A stretch of 64,000 nucleotides of DNA from Actinomycetes bacterium (GCA_023389315.1 JAEWEQ010000051.1:1-64000), one strand, 5' to 3'. Positions 7,990 to 20,404 are shown, counted from the stretch's first letter. The notes: generated from the sequence alone by a model not told the origin. A program made the numbers and translations.

Positions 7990-9198
7990 CTAGCTGCCAG
8001 TCACCTCCACCTCTGCGACCAACCCCACAAGTGCGGGAACGTTTTCCGGTCCCGAAACCTTGGCCCAGAACTGGACGCCACGCGCCAACTGCTCAGCCGC
8101 TAACGGCAGGCCGCGGGCAGAATCCAAATCCGCCAACTGCAGCTGAGGTAGAGCCACAAACAGCTCCAAGTTGGTGGCAGCCAATCGGTTCTCCAGCGCC
8201 GACAGGATCTGCGCATTGGAGCCCTCTGGAGCGGCATCTTCCAAATAGTCGCTGAAATGAGCGGTGCAAGACCCCAGACGCTGGTCGGGGACCTCATGGG
8301 CGAGCAGCGTCGCGATGGTGTTGGCTAAGTCATCAACCTGCAAACGTGCGGAAACCTCCGAAGCGGCTGGACCGCCCTCGGAATCAGGCGCGGCCGCCCA
8401 ACGCGGAAGCAAGTCCTGCACGCAATCCCAGTCACGAATGGCGCGCGCGAGCGGGCGATGGGCAGACTCAGGAAGGGGAGTGGGGCTAGCTGCGGGCGAG
8501 GGCGGTGTGGGCGTCACCGACGCCAGAGCAGTGGGCAGCGGCGCCAAGGTGGCAGCAGGCTCACTGGTGCCCTCATCATCAGCGGTGAAGTCTTGAGGTA
8601 GCTGCTGGGCGCCACCGGATTGGAACCAAGCATCCAACTGCTCACTTTCCAACCCTGCCGCGCCAGCCAAAGACAAGGCATCAGCAATTCGTCCACCCGC
8701 AGCCGCGCCCACTAGGCGACGCGTCTCGGGCTGGGCCTGCGTGGCCAAGCGCAAATCCACCACCGCCGACGTGATGGCCTGCTCAACTAAGGCGGAAACT
8801 TCCGGAGCCGGGATCGCCAGCGCCTCTAAGGTCGGTGCATTGGACGGCACACCCCCCGGCCACGGATCCCACACCCCGCCGACTCGCTCCACCCGCTGAG
8901 CGGCGTGCTCAGCGAACCGCTGGACCGGTGCCACGCACGCCGTACACGCGCTAGCATCCTCACTGCCTTGCCAGTTAGTTAAAGCCTCTTGCAGTGCCGC
9001 GTCGTGGCGCGCCACTGACTGCAGGGCCAACTCCTCAGCCGAGAGCTGCGGCAGTTTCGGACGCGCCCCCTCCCAGTAAATGCCCATCGCATCGGTCACC
9101 GCGCAGCCACTCAAGCTCAGTGCCACCAGCGCGCCACCAGTCCACAAACGTGCCCAACGGCCCGGGGTGGAGTGTGAAACGCCCGTCTTATCTTGCAT
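7990..9198 (-). CDS. Putative lipoprotein of unknown function next to rimP
   Basis: About 402 aa from the ATG at 9198 (ATGs at 9216 and 9213 are also in frame and none has a strong ribosome binding site). A signal peptide with a lipobox-like LSLSGC is visible, so the mature protein is probably a membrane-anchored lipoprotein. The remainder is helical and alanine/leucine-rich, with a proline/threonine-rich low-complexity linker in the middle (around 8460-8560) and a few cysteines including a CTAC motif about 95 residues in. In many Actinobacteria a gene divergent from rimP encodes a ferritin-like DUF4439 protein; position suggests a relation, but I cannot confirm the fold from sequence. Function unknown. 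Confidence 0.75.
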   Translation of the reverse strand: MQDKTGVSHSTPGRWARLWTGGALVALSLSGCAVTDAMGIYWEGARPKLPQLSAEELALQSVARHDAALQEALTNWQGSEDASACTACVAPVQRFAEHAAQRVERVGGVWDPWPGGVPSNAPTLEALAIPAPEVSALVEQAITSAVVDLRLATQAQPETRRLVGAAAGGRIADALSLAGAAGLESEQLDAWFQSGGAQQLPQDFTADDEGTSEPAATLAPLPTALASVTPTPPSPAASPTPLPESAHRPLARAIRDWDCVQDLLPRWAAAPDSEGGPAASEVSARLQVDDLANTIATLLAHEVPDQRLGSCTAHFSDYLEDAAPEGSNAQILSALENRLAATNLELFVALPQLQLADLDSARGLPLAAEQLARGVQFWAKVSGPENVPALVGLVAEVEVTGS

Positions 9199-9277
9199 AA
9201 TGGATATCCGCATCATTAGTTAAATCATGGCACGCAGCGCAGACAAAGTCTCGCCGCCCGCCAGCGCAGGAGGAGTT

Positions 9278-9751
9278 GTGAGTAAAACGTCAGTGGCTAC
9301 CACCACCATCACCACCATCGTGGAGCCCTTAGTGGAAGCCACCAACCTGTTCTTAGAAGACGTCTACGTTTCCGCCAACGCCGGGCTGGTGCGCGTGGTG
9401 GTGGACCTGCCCGACGGCCCCGGAGCAATCGACTCCGACACGCTTAACGACCTCACGCGCGAAATCTCCCGCGCCCTCGATGATGCCGACCCCATCGAGG
9501 ATGCCTACACCCTGGAAGTATCCACCCCCGGGGCGGAACGCCAACTCACCCAGCCGCGCCACTACCGCCGCTGCCAAGGCCACCTGATCGAGGTCAAAAC
9601 CAACGCCGGAGACAAACTGCGCGGCCGCGTAGTGGAAGCCAGCGACGACGCCGTCCTCCTACAACTCGACGATGGCAGCCAAACCAGCGTCGATCTTGAT
9701 ACCATCACTAAAGCTCGTTCCCGAGTTGAACTGACCAAGAGTGGAGAGTGA
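9278..9751 (+). CDS. rimP: Ribosome maturation factor RimP
   Basis: 157-aa cytoplasmic factor needed for 30S subunit assembly. It shows the RimP N-terminal domain with VYVSANAGLVRVVVDLP and the family hallmark LEVSTPGAERQL, followed by a C-terminal SH3-like barrel. The GTG at 9278 is chosen because an AGGAGGAG sequence lies directly before it; an ATG at 9227 in the same frame would add 17 non-conserved residues without such a site. It is the first gene of the rimP-nusA-ylxR-infB cluster, and nusA begins 8 bases after its stop. Confidence 0.92.
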   Translation: MSKTSVATTTITTIVEPLVEATNLFLEDVYVSANAGLVRVVVDLPDGPGAIDSDTLNDLTREISRALDDADPIEDAYTLEVSTPGAERQLTQPRHYRRCQGHLIEVKTNAGDKLRGRVVEASDDAVLLQLDDGSQTSVDLDTITKARSRVELTKSGE

Positions 9752-9759
9752 GGACAAAC

Positions 9760-10791
9760 ATGGAAATCGACATGCGGGCACTGCGTGAAGTCGGCAGCTC
9801 CTTGGAGATCGACGGCGACGTCCTCGTGCAAACCATTGAAGAAGCACTGCTGAAGGTCTACCACAAGATGCCCGGAGCAATCCGCGAAGCACGCATCGAC
9901 ATTGACCAGCGCACCGGCAAAGTCTCCGTCATGGCTACTGAATATGACGAGGACGATAACCCCATTGGTGAGTTCGACGACACGCCCAAGGAATTCGGTC
10001 GCATCGCCACCGCCACCGCGCGCTCAGTGATCGCCCAGCGGCTGCGGGACGCTGATGACGCCAAAGTACTGGGGGAGTTCCGCGACCGCGCCGGCTCGGT
10101 AGTGGCCGGGACCGTGGATGCCCAACGCAACCCCCACGTGACCATCCTCAAGATCGGGGAATTCGAAGCAGTGCTGCCGGAAGCGGAAAAAGTTCCCGGT
10201 GAAAGCTACCGCCACGGTGACATCCTACGCGTGTACGTGGTTGACGTTTCCCGCGGTGAAAAGGGCGCGCGCATCACCGTTTCACGCACCCACCCCGGCC
10301 TGGTGGAAGGGCTGTTCGCCCGGGAAGTACCCGAAATTGCCGACGGCTTGGTGCAGATCAAGTCGGTGGCGCGCGAAGCCGGCCGGCGCACCAAGATCGC
10401 GGTGGCCGCCACTCGCGAGGGTGTGAACGCTAAGGGCGCCTGCATTGGGCCTTCCTACCGGCGAGTGCGGGCGGTCATGAACGAACTGCACGGGGAGAAG
10501 ATCGACATTGTTGACTACTCCACCGATCCGGCGCGTTTCGTGGCGAACTCCCTGTCCCCGGCGCGCGTGTCCTCAGTCACTATTATTAGTGAGGCTGACA
10601 AGAAAGCCAGCGTCATTGTCCCCGACTTCCAACTGTCCCTGGCAATTGGACGAGAAGGACAAAACGCGCGTCTGGCGGCGCGTTTGTGCGGATACCACAT
10701 CGACATTCACGCCGATACGGAAACCGAAAACGGCATGATGACCTCTGACGTTTCCCGCCCCGACGTGAGCAGAGGCTCACTGACTGATTAA
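9760..10791 (+). CDS. nusA: Transcription termination/antitermination factor NusA
   Basis: 343-aa RNA polymerase-associated factor controlling pausing, termination and antitermination. Domains in order: an N-terminal polymerase-binding domain (about 1-105), an S1 domain (about 110-190), and two KH RNA-binding domains with the diagnostic [18 protein letters not shown] and the later [16 protein letters not shown]. It lacks the extra C-terminal acidic repeats of enterobacterial NusA, as is normal for Actinobacteria. The ATG at 9760 has GTGAGGA upstream. It is co-transcribed with rimP and followed by ylxR. Confidence 0.95.
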   Translation: MEIDMRALREVGSSLEIDGDVLVQTIEEALLKVYHKMPGAIREARIDIDQRTGKVSVMATEYDEDDNPIGEFDDTPKEFGRIATATARSVIAQRLRDADDAKVLGEFRDRAGSVVAGTVDAQRNPHVTILKIGEFEAVLPEAEKVPGESYRHGDILRVYVVDVSRGEKGARITVSRTHPGLVEGLFAREVPEIADGLVQIKSVAREAGRRTKIAVAATREGVNAKGACIGPSYRRVRAVMNELHGEKIDIVDYSTDPARFVANSLSPARVSSVTIISEADKKASVIVPDFQLSLAIGREGQNARLAARLCGYHIDIHADTETENGMMTSDVSRPDVSRGSLTD

Positions 10792-10816
10792 GATTTAGCC
10801 GCCCCAAAGCGGTAAA

Positions 10817-11164
10817 GTGGTGGCGGTGATACGTGAAGGAAACACTTCGAGGACGTGGCACGACCCCGAACGCACTTGCGTCGGATGTCGCCGCCGCGCA
10901 CCCCGCAGTCACCTCTCACGCATGATCTACGACCCGGTAGCTAACGCCGTCTGCGCTGACCCGCGTGGTCACGCCAGCGGACGCGGAGCCTGGGTCCACC
11001 CCACGGGCGAATGCCTACAACGCGCCCTTCACCCCACGGTGTTGGCCCGCGCGCTGCGCATAAGTCCCCACACCACCGTGACCATCAACGTCAGTGAAGT
11101 TGAAAGATACACTTCCCTTGACGAGGACGGTCACTCCAGTACGCAAGGTGCGTGCTGCGGATGA
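10817..11164 (+). CDS. ylxR: YlxR (DUF448) family RNA-binding protein
   Basis: 115-aa small basic protein of the YlxR family, which sits between nusA and infB across many bacteria and has been linked to nucleic-acid binding and RNase P regulation in some Firmicutes. The signature ERTCVGCRRRAPRS near residue 20 and the ASGRGAWVHP segment are typical. Two GTG codons in tandem at 10817 and 10820 could both initiate; the ribosome binding site is weak. The C-terminal 30 residues are less conserved and end in a Cys-Cys-Gly. Confidence 0.88.
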   Translation: MVAVIREGNTSRTWHDPERTCVGCRRRAPRSHLSRMIYDPVANAVCADPRGHASGRGAWVHPTGECLQRALHPTVLARALRISPHTTVTINVSEVERYTSLDEDGHSSTQGACCG

Positions 11165-11275
11165 GATAATGGAAGCGGGTTGGAAGCTGATGGGCACCCG
11201 ATGAGTACCCAGCGATGAGCTGCCAGCAGAATTAACGGTCCGTCCTGTCCAAGGGCGGCCCTGGACAGGAGAAAA

Positions 11276-14128
11276 GTGGCAAAGTTGCGTGTACACGAGC
11301 TCGCAAAAGAGCTCGGAATCACCAGCAAAGAGTTATTGGCGCACCTGAAAGAAAACGGTGAGTTCGTATCGTCAGCATCCTCGACGATTCAACCCCCGGT
11401 AGTGCGCCGCATGAGAGAACAACTCGGCAAGCAGGCCGCGGCGAAGAACGCCGAAAAGGCCAGCACCGAGAAAGCCGGAACTGAAAAGGCCAAGCCGAAG
11501 AAGGCAACCGCGGCGAAGAAGACCGCCAAAGCCGACACCGACGCCAGCCAGCCCGTTGCCGAGGCCAGTGAAACTGCGCCCGCCAAGGCAACCAAGGCTG
11601 ATACCAAGGCCCCGGCAACCCAAAGCACTGATGAGGGCACAACTGCCCCCGCGCAGAACGCACCCAAGGAAGCCAAGGGAACGGGTAAGGCGGCACCTTC
11701 GCCGGCCTCCGTCCTCGGCGCTGGAAAACCGGCTCCCAAACCGGGGGCCCGCGCTTCCAAGTCGGAAGAGCGCACCAACCGCGCTGAAACCAAGGCTGAG
11801 TCCACCCCGGCACCGCGCCCCGGTGGCACCGGTGGTCCGCGCCCGGGCCCGCGCCCGGGTAACAACCCGTTCGCATCCACCCAAGGTATGCCCCGTCCCG
11901 GTGGCACCTCGGGTCGTGGTCGGGGAACTGGCAGCGCTCGCCCGGCAGGTGCGGCAGGTCGCACCGGCGGTGGTCGTGGCCGCGCAGCAGCCACAGCTGC
12001 GCCGCGCGGTCCGCGTCCCAACCCCGGTATGATGCCCGACCACAGCACCATTGAGAAGGCGAGGACGGGAGCCGCCCCCAGCCGTCCCGGTCGTGGCCGC
12101 AGTGGCGGCTCCGGTGGTCCCGGTGGTGCCGGTGGTCCCGGTCGCGGCGGCTTTGGTGCTCCCGCTGGCGGCCCGCCCCGCGGCGGTCGCGGTGGCCGGG
12201 GCGCCACTCAGGGTGCCTTTGGCCGCGGAACCGGTAAGAGCCGGGGTCGTAAATCTAAGCGCGCCAAGCGTCAAGAGTTCGAGCAACAAAACGCTCCCAT
12301 TATCGGCGGGGTGCAGATCCCGCGCGGTAACGACCAAGAAATCCGTATCCGCCAAGGTGCGTCCCTGGCGGACCTGGCGGAGAAGATTGACGTCAATCCC
12401 GCTTCCTTGGTGACGGTGCTGCTCCACCTCGGTGAAATGGCAACCGCCACCCAGTCCCTGGATGAAGACACCTTCGCTTTGCTCGGTGCGGAACTAGGCT
12501 ACAAGGTGCTGGTGGTTTCCCCCGAGGACGAAGACCGCGAACTGTTGGAGTCTTTCGACATCGACCTGGAAGCGGAAGAACTCGAAGACGCCGAGCACTT
12601 GGAACCGCGCCCGCCGGTGGTAACCGTGATGGGGCACGTTGACCACGGTAAGACCAAACTGCTGGACGCTATCCGTCGCACCGACGTGGTGGATTCCGAG
12701 CACGGTGGTATCACCCAGCACATTGGTGCCTACCAGGTGCGGGTAGATGTGGACGATGAGCGTCGCCTAGTTACCTTCATCGACACCCCCGGTCACGAGG
12801 CGTTCACCGCTATGCGTGCCCGTGGTGCGCAAGTCACCGACATTGCCATCTTGGTGGTGGCCGCCGATGACGGTGTGATGCCGCAGACGGTGGAGGCCAT
12901 TAACCACGCGCAGGCCGCTAACGTGCCGATCGTAGTGGCAGTGAACAAGGTCGATAAGGAAGAGGCGCGCCCCGATAAGATTCGTCAGCAGTTGACCGAA
13001 TACAACCTGGTGGCCGAAGAATACGGCGGCGACGTAATGTTCGTGGACGTCTCGGCCAAGCAGCGTCAGGGTATTGGCGACCTGCTGGAAGCCGTTATCC
13101 TCACCGCCGACGGTGCCTTGGAGTTGGAAGCCAACCCCGACACCGAAGCGCGTGGCGTTTCCATCGAAGCGAACCTGGACCGCGGTCGCGGTGCGGTGGC
13201 CACCATGTTGGTCCAGCGCGGCACCTTGCGGGTAGGGGACGCCGTGGTAGCTGGATCCTCCTACGGTCGCGTGCGTGCCATGTTCGACGAGTGGGGCAAC
13301 AACGTTGAAGAGGCCGGGCCCTCCCGCCCGGTACAGGTACTGGGCTTAACCTCAGTGCCCCGCGCAGGTGATTCCTTCCTGGTGGCTCCCGACGACCGCA
13401 CCGCCCGGCAAATCGCTGACAAGCGCGAATCGGCGGAACGTCAAGCGCAACTGGCTCGCCGCCGCAAGCGCGTGTCCTTGGAGGACTTCGACAAGGTCCT
13501 CAAGGAAGGCAAGGTCGACACCCTTAACCTCATCATCAAGGGTGACGTATCCGGTACCGTGGAGGCCCTGGAAGACTCCTTGCTTAAGATCGACGTGGGT
13601 GATGAAGTACAGCTTCGCATCATCCACCGCGGCGTGGGTGCCATCACCCAGAACGACGTTAACCTGGCGACGGTCGACAACGCCGTCATCATTGGTTACA
13701 ACGTGCGCCCGGCGGAGCAAGTGGCGAAACTGGCCGACGAAGAAGGCGTAGAGATCAAGTACTACTCGGTCATTTACGCCGCCATCGAAGAAGTCGAAGC
13801 CGCCATGAAGGGTATGCTCAAGCCGATCTACGAGGAAGTCCAACTGGGCACCGCGGAGATCCGCCAGGTATTCCGTTCCGGCAAGTTCGGCAACATCGCT
13901 GGCTGTATCGTGCGCAAGGGCACCATCAAGCGTGGCACCAGCGCCCGTTTGATCCGCGATGGCGTGGTCTTGAAAGAAGACCTGGAGATCGTGTCGCTGC
14001 GTCGTGAAAAGGACGACGTCACCGAGGTGCGCGAGGGCTACGAGTGCGGTATGACCCTGGGTTGGAAGGACATTGCCGAGGGCGATGTCATCGAAACCTG
14101 GGAGATGCGCGAAAAGCCGCGCGACTGA
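11276..14128 (+). CDS. infB: Translation initiation factor IF-2
   Basis: 950-aa GTPase that places initiator tRNA on the 30S subunit. The N-terminal domain ([19 protein letters not shown]) is followed by a long low-complexity region, first Ala/Lys/Thr-rich and then Pro/Gly/Arg-rich, to about residue 330. The GTPase domain has G1 GHVDHGKT at about 453-460, G3 DTPGH and G4 NKVD, followed by domains II-IV. The GTG at 11276 has a CAGGAGA site. The long antisense open frames in this gene come from its GC-rich repeats and are not genes. It is followed by a strong hairpin and then rbfA. Confidence 0.96.
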   Translation: MAKLRVHELAKELGITSKELLAHLKENGEFVSSASSTIQPPVVRRMREQLGKQAAAKNAEKASTEKAGTEKAKPKKATAAKKTAKADTDASQPVAEASETAPAKATKADTKAPATQSTDEGTTAPAQNAPKEAKGTGKAAPSPASVLGAGKPAPKPGARASKSEERTNRAETKAESTPAPRPGGTGGPRPGPRPGNNPFASTQGMPRPGGTSGRGRGTGSARPAGAAGRTGGGRGRAAATAAPRGPRPNPGMMPDHSTIEKARTGAAPSRPGRGRSGGSGGPGGAGGPGRGGFGAPAGGPPRGGRGGRGATQGAFGRGTGKSRGRKSKRAKRQEFEQQNAPIIGGVQIPRGNDQEIRIRQGASLADLAEKIDVNPASLVTVLLHLGEMATATQSLDEDTFALLGAELGYKVLVVSPEDEDRELLESFDIDLEAEELEDAEHLEPRPPVVTVMGHVDHGKTKLLDAIRRTDVVDSEHGGITQHIGAYQVRVDVDDERRLVTFIDTPGHEAFTAMRARGAQVTDIAILVVAADDGVMPQTVEAINHAQAANVPIVVAVNKVDKEEARPDKIRQQLTEYNLVAEEYGGDVMFVDVSAKQRQGIGDLLEAVILTADGALELEANPDTEARGVSIEANLDRGRGAVATMLVQRGTLRVGDAVVAGSSYGRVRAMFDEWGNNVEEAGPSRPVQVLGLTSVPRAGDSFLVAPDDRTARQIADKRESAERQAQLARRRKRVSLEDFDKVLKEGKVDTLNLIIKGDVSGTVEALEDSLLKIDVGDEVQLRIIHRGVGAITQNDVNLATVDNAVIIGYNVRPAEQVAKLADEEGVEIKYYSVIYAAIEEVEAAMKGMLKPIYEEVQLGTAEIRQVFRSGKFGNIAGCIVRKGTIKRGTSARLIRDGVVLKEDLEIVSLRREKDDVTEVREGYECGMTLGWKDIAEGDVIETWEMREKPRD

Positions 14129-14146
14129 TCGCCTAGCGAAACATTT

Positions 14147-14186
14147 GGTGAGGCGGCCACCCGCGCTGTTGGGTGGCCGCCTCGCC
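14147..14186 (+). terminator. Strong hairpin between infB and rbfA
   Basis: Thirteen perfect base pairs (14150-14162 with 14171-14183), extended to 16 by a G-T pair, with an 8-base loop. It begins 18 bases after infB stops and has no T-run, so it could be a terminator, an attenuator or a processing/stability element within the operon. Confidence 0.6.
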
Positions 14187-14253
14187 GCTAAACAGGCCGA
14201 CGAAGAATGGGGAGACTTCCCCAACTGCAAGCAACAACCCGAAAGGGGGCGTC

Positions 14254-14709
14254 ATGGCTGACGAACAACGCCAACGCAAAGTCGCCGACCGCATTCAACA
14301 GACGGTGGCGCAACTACTGGAACGCCGTATCAAGGACCCGCGCCTGGGGTTCGTAACCATTACCGACGTGCGGGTGACCGGCGACCTGCAGCACGCCACC
14401 ATTTTCTACACCGTTTACGGTTCCGAGGACGAGGCCGCCGGTACCGCCAAAGCGTTGCGTTCCGCCCGTGGCTTGATCCGCTCCGAAGTGGGCAAGGCCC
14501 TGGGCATTCGCCTCACCCCAACGCTGGAGTTCCAGCTGGACTCGCTACCGCAGTCCGCTGCCCGCATCGATGATGCCTTAGCGCGGGCCCGCGAAGAAGA
14601 TGAGCGGGTGGCGCAACTGGCCGCCGACGCCCAGTACGCCGGCGATGCCGACCCGTATCGGCGCGAAGAGCTGGAAGATGACGAGGACGAAGGGGACCTT
14701 CCCCGGTGA
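14254..14709 (+). CDS. rbfA: Ribosome-binding factor A
   Basis: 151-aa KH-fold protein that binds the 30S subunit during late maturation of the 16S rRNA 5' end. Conserved segments include RVADRIQQ-like [33 protein letters not shown] and the downstream [13 protein letters not shown]. The ATG at 14254 follows GAAAGGGGG. An acidic tail of about 30 residues follows the KH domain. The last four bases overlap the truB start (GTGA), so both are translationally coupled. Confidence 0.94.
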   Translation: MADEQRQRKVADRIQQTVAQLLERRIKDPRLGFVTITDVRVTGDLQHATIFYTVYGSEDEAAGTAKALRSARGLIRSEVGKALGIRLTPTLEFQLDSLPQSAARIDDALARAREEDERVAQLAADAQYAGDADPYRREELEDDEDEGDLPR

Positions 14710-15695
14710 CCTCACCGCAAATGCGGGGCGCGCAACGCCGCGGCCTGACGGTGCCGCGCGCTAAAACTACCGCCGCGGACGGCCTGCTGGTGGTGGATAA
14801 ACCGCAAGGCGTCACCAGTCATGATGTGGTGGCCGCCATGCGGCGCATGTGCGCTACCCGCAAAGTTGGGCACGCCGGCACCCTGGACCCGATGGCCACC
14901 GGCGTGCTGCTGATTGGGGTGGGGAAGGCCACCCGCCTGCTGCGATACCTGACCGGCACCGATAAGAGCTACCGGGCCACCATGGTACTGGGCGCTAGTC
15001 GCGACAGTGACGACGCTGACGGCACCATCACTGCTGCTGTTGGAGCTACGGATATCGAAGTGGCTGCCGTGGAAGCCGCAATGGTGAAACAACGCGGAAA
15101 CATCATGCAGGTGCCGGCCACCGTCAGTGCCATTAAGGTCGCTGGGCAGCGGGCTCACGCCCTGCATCGCCAAGGTGAGCAGGTGCAGTTGGCTGCCCGA
15201 CCCGTCCTCGTGACGCAATTCGAGCTGACCGGCCCGCTACGCAACTGCGCGCTGGAAGTGGACGGCGCGGCGGTGCCGGTGCAGGAAGCGGATGTGGAAG
15301 TGACGTGCTCGGCGGGTACTTACGTGCGGGCTCTAGCGCGCGACGTGGGTGCGGAACTGGGGTGCGGGGGATACCTCAGCGCGTTGCGACGCACCCGGGT
15401 AGGGGCGTGGGATGAAAACGCCGCCCTCACCATTGACCAGCTGCAAGCCCAGGTGGAGCAAACTGGTGCGGTGACCACCTTGCCGCTCGCACAGGTGTGT
15501 GCGGCGTTGATGCCGACGGTGGAACTAGACCAGGCGCAGGCTCGGCGTTTAGCTAACGGCAACGCCCACGGTTTGGAAGTAGGGCAGGCCAGTGGGCCGG
15601 TGGCGGCCTGCTATGACGGGCAAGTGGTGGCGGTGCTGGAGCGCCGCTCCCGGGGCTGGCAACCTGCAGTGGTGCTGGCTAGTGCCATACAATGA
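14706..15695 (+). CDS. truB: tRNA pseudouridine(55) synthase TruB
   Basis: 329-aa enzyme that makes pseudouridine 55 in the T-loop of tRNAs. The catalytic aspartate is Asp61 in [12 protein letters not shown], preceded by the [16 protein letters not shown] motif. The GTG at 14706 overlaps the rbfA stop; a second GTG at 14751 just before the conserved domain is possible. The C-terminal 80 residues resemble the PUA-like domain of actinobacterial TruB proteins. Confidence 0.95.
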   Translation: MTSPQMRGAQRRGLTVPRAKTTAADGLLVVDKPQGVTSHDVVAAMRRMCATRKVGHAGTLDPMATGVLLIGVGKATRLLRYLTGTDKSYRATMVLGASRDSDDADGTITAAVGATDIEVAAVEAAMVKQRGNIMQVPATVSAIKVAGQRAHALHRQGEQVQLAARPVLVTQFELTGPLRNCALEVDGAAVPVQEADVEVTCSAGTYVRALARDVGAELGCGGYLSALRRTRVGAWDENAALTIDQLQAQVEQTGAVTTLPLAQVCAALMPTVELDQAQARRLANGNAHGLEVGQASGPVAACYDGQVVAVLERRSRGWQPAVVLASAIQ

Positions 15696-15779
15696 CGGAG
15701 GTTACCTCGCCCGGATGCGCGAGGACGTGGCCGCAGTGGGCGCCGCCAGTTCACGTGGCGCCCGGACAGGAGGAAAATC

Positions 15780-16019
15780 ATGAGCGAGAAACCACAGGCT
15801 AATCCGCAAGCGGACACTTTGGTGGGAGCCCAACTGGGATTGAAGGCGCGCCACGTGATGGAAGCCCCCGCGGAGGCCAAACCGGCGGGCCAGGGCGGTG
15901 GGTGCCGCTGTGGACGCCACGGCGGTGGACACGGGCGCGGCGGTCACGGACATGGCGGTGGACACGGGCGCGGCGGAAAGCACTCCGCACACCGGCCAAG
16001 AGACTGCGCCCGCGGCTGA
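15780..16019 (+). CDS. Small His/Gly/Cys-rich protein, probably frameshifted
   Basis: 79-aa frame with an excellent AGGAGG ribosome binding site (15768-15773) 6 bases before its ATG, so translation is very likely. The first 40 residues are ordinary; then comes GGCRCGRHGGGHGRGGHGH and a repeat of it, a composition seen in metal-binding tails. After the repeat the frame runs only 15 more residues into a TGA. The +1 frame from the repeat onwards stays open to 16152, has strongly GC-ending codons and ends in GCGCGKGRRHG, which resembles the CRCGRHGGGHGRG motif of this frame. I infer one ancestral gene broken or shifted by one base near 15900-15980. No family recognised. Confidence 0.55.
   Translation: MSEKPQANPQADTLVGAQLGLKARHVMEAPAEAKPAGQGGGCRCGRHGGGHGRGGHGHGGGHGRGGKHSAHRPRDCARG
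15921..15976 (+). repeat. 33-base period direct repeat inside the His/Gly-rich gene
   Basis: A 23-base unit at 15921-15943 recurs exactly at 15954-15976. The 33-base period equals 11 codons, so copy-number change would keep the frame. Slippage here may explain the frame change. Confidence 0.85.
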
Positions 16020-16152
16020 GCAGGCCACCGCGCCAGAGAGTGCGCCCGCAGTCGAGCAGGCCACCGCGGACGAAACTGCCCCTGCCACCACTGGCTGCGG
16101 GTGCGGCAAAGGCCGGCGCCACGGCACTGCCACTACCGGCGCCGCCTCGTAG
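15977..16152 (+). pseudogene. Out-of-frame continuation of the His/Gly-rich gene
   Basis: In the frame one base ahead of the upstream small gene, codons from the repeat to the TAG at 16150-16152 encode an Ala/Thr/Glu/Pro-rich segment with two near-identical units (APAAEQATAPESAPAVEQAT) and the ending TTGCGCGKGRRHG. This frame has no ribosome binding site of its own, although a GTG at 15898 opens it. The strong third-position GC bias and the shared Cys-x-Cys-Gly motif point to one original reading frame. Confidence 0.45.
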
Positions 16153-16232
16153 TAGGGCAACCGACCCGCCCTCGCCCGCAAACCCACGCACCCAGCGGCG
16201 TAACACCCGAAAACAGCAGGAGAAAAACACCC

Positions 16233-17228
16233 ATGGTAATGCAGGTGTGGACCAGCCTGGAGGAAGTTCCCGGCGACCTTAAAAGCGTAGTGACCATCGG
16301 CAACTTCGATGGCGTACACAAAGGGCACCAAAAGATCATCCGCACCTGCGTGAACTCCGCCCGTGCCCGGAACCTACAGGCGGTGGCCATCACCTTCTAC
16401 CCGCATCCGGTGCAAGTCCACCACCCTGAACGGGACTTGAAGCTCATCGCTTCCATTGAGGACCGCTTGGATGCCTTGGCCGCGCTGGGCCTTAACGCCA
16501 CCTTGCTGCTGCCCTACAACCGGGAACTGTACGAACTTAGCGCGGAAGAATTCGTGGACCGCGTGCTGCTAGGCACCCTGGGGATGCGAGAGATTATCGT
16601 CGGTGAAGACATCCGCTTTGGCGCAGACAACAGCGGGGACATCACCACCTTGCGGGACCTGGGAACCCAGCGTGGCTACCAGGTGCAGATGGTGGCCGAC
16701 ATTGAATCACCCACCGGGCGACGCTGGTCGTCATCCTGGGTGCGCGAACTGCTCACGAATGGAGACGTAGCGGGAGCTGCGCAAGTCCTAGGACGCCCCC
16801 ACCGCATCCGTGGCATCGTGCAGCGCGGCTTCAAACGCGGCCGCGAACTGGGATTCCCCACCGCTAACTTGCGCGGCGACTGCGGGGCAGTGATCCCCGC
16901 TGACGGTGTCTACGCCGGGTGGCTGATCCGCCAAGTACCGGGCGGGCGGGCAGAGGAGTTCTTACCGGCAGCGATCTCGGTGGGCACCAACCCGCAGTTC
17001 GACGGGGAAGAGACTACCGTCGAGGCCCACGTGTTGGGCCGGGCGGACTTAGACCTGTACGGCGAAGAAGTGGCGATCACCTTCATCCGGCGCCTGCGCG
17101 CAATGGCGAAGTTCGACACCTTGGAACAGTTGCTGGCGCAAATGGATGACGACATCCGCGAGGCAGCCGCAGTGCTGGGTGTGGGCGTGAGCGGGCGCGT
17201 GCGGGCCGAGGACGTGACCGCCCAGTAA
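16233..17228 (+). CDS. ribF: Bifunctional riboflavin kinase/FAD synthetase
   Basis: 331-aa enzyme converting riboflavin to FMN and then to FAD. The N-terminal adenylyltransferase domain carries VTIGNFDGVHKGHQ and the C-terminal kinase domain carries GRPHRIRGIVQRGFKRGREL and GFPTANL. The ATG at 16233 follows CAGGAGAAAA. It lies downstream of truB, the usual place of ribF in Actinobacteria, with the small His/Gly-rich gene inserted between them. The conserved motifs are intact. Confidence 0.95.
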   Translation: MVMQVWTSLEEVPGDLKSVVTIGNFDGVHKGHQKIIRTCVNSARARNLQAVAITFYPHPVQVHHPERDLKLIASIEDRLDALAALGLNATLLLPYNRELYELSAEEFVDRVLLGTLGMREIIVGEDIRFGADNSGDITTLRDLGTQRGYQVQMVADIESPTGRRWSSSWVRELLTNGDVAGAAQVLGRPHRIRGIVQRGFKRGRELGFPTANLRGDCGAVIPADGVYAGWLIRQVPGGRAEEFLPAAISVGTNPQFDGEETTVEAHVLGRADLDLYGEEVAITFIRRLRAMAKFDTLEQLLAQMDDDIREAAAVLGVGVSGRVRAEDVTAQ

Positions 17229-17544
17229 GTGCACCGCATCCGTTGAAAAGGCAGCGCAGCGCCTGCGCGCGGTTGGTTGGCTAGGCCCAGACCGTCCTCG
17301 GGTAGGAGGCTGGGCAGCTGCGGGGGGCTGAGTGCCAGCGCCCCGACCGTCCTCGCGAAGGGACAGGTAGCGCCGGAAAGGTAAGTAAAATCACCCCCGC
17401 AAACAGCCCTGAACGCGAACTCCGCGGACAGTGGGGTAGGGGGTGCATGGTACTATATGGTTTGCCGTAGATCGGCCACGGAAGCCACATGCCCGGGAGA
17501 ACAGGCCCCGGCGCTCCGTGCAACGAGTAGAGAAGGAGAACGCA
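17229..17544 (+). other. Intergenic region with rpsO leader and hairpins
   Basis: About 316 bases without a gene. It contains two copies of CGTCCTCG (17293-17300 and 17348-17355), each within a small inverted repeat, a TACTAT -10-like element at 17451-17456, and a possible stem pairing CACGGA near 17473 with TCCGTG near 17515, just before the rpsO ribosome binding site. S15 often represses its own translation through leader RNA folds, so a regulatory leader is plausible but not shown. Confidence 0.4.
17285..17315 (+). terminator. Hairpin after ribF
   Basis: GCCCAG (17285-17290) pairs with CTGGGC (17310-17315), with an inner CCTC/GAGG pairing that uses the octamer CGTCCTCG. No T-run. It may end the truB-ribF transcript. 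Confidence 0.4.
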
Positions 17545-17814
17545 ATGGCTCTAAGCAAAGACGTCAAAGAACGAATCATCAAGGAATACGCGACGCACGA
17601 GGGCGACACTGGTTCTCCTGAGGTGCAGGTAGCGCTGCTCACCCAGCGCATCAAGGACCTGACCGAACACTTCAAGACCCACAAGCACGACCACCACTCT
17701 CGTCGTGGCCTGCTGCTGCTGGTCGGTAAGCGCCGCCGCCTTCTGGGCTACCTCGCGGAAGTTGATATCGAGCGTTACCGCTCCCTCATCGCCCGCCTGG
17801 GACTGCGCCGCTAG
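17545..17814 (+). CDS. rpsO: 30S ribosomal protein S15
   Basis: 89-aa primary 16S rRNA-binding protein of the small-subunit platform. The full family sequence is present, from [15 protein letters not shown] through [17 protein letters not shown] and the [20 protein letters not shown] core to the C-terminal LGLRR. AGAAGGAGA precedes the ATG. It stands alone with its own leader and terminator, upstream of pnp, the conserved rpsO-pnp order. Confidence 0.98.
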   Translation: MALSKDVKERIIKEYATHEGDTGSPEVQVALLTQRIKDLTEHFKTHKHDHHSRRGLLLLVGKRRRLLGYLAEVDIERYRSLIARLGLRR

Positions 17815-17821
17815 TTCCCAT

Positions 17822-17859
17822 CGGCCCGACTCTCAAAACCTGAGAGCCGGGCCGCTTTT
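17822..17859 (+). terminator. Intrinsic terminator after rpsO
   Basis: CGGCCCG plus CTCTCA on the left arm (17822-17835) pairs with TGAGAG plus CGGGCCG (17841-17854) with one A-C mismatch, followed by CTTTT. It begins 8 bases after the rpsO stop. Confidence 0.85.
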
Positions 17860-18036
17860 CGTCAACGTGGGCGCGCATCGCAGGCCCCACGCTGACACCA
17901 TGACCCTGCGAATGGTGTACCCGTAGCAAACCCGGCGAACGGTCCTCGGTAGTGGCTTTCGGAACCAGTGTCCGCGAGCCTCAATCGAAGGCCGACGCCC
18001 ACGGGACACCACCATCACGAGAAGGAGAAAATCCCC

Positions 18037-20376
<2,340 letters not shown>

Positions 20377-20404
20377 GCTCTTTGCCTAGCTGAGCAATAA
20401 ACGT

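Noticed and set aside
11372..12427. 351-codon open frame antisense to infB
   Set aside because: It is the complement of the low-complexity Pro/Gly/Ala region of IF-2, consists of Gly/Ala/Thr/Arg repeats, and has no ribosome binding site.
13352..14230. 292-codon open frame antisense to the infB 3' end
   Set aside because: Third-position GC bias of infB creates it; it spans the infB terminator hairpin and has no family resemblance.
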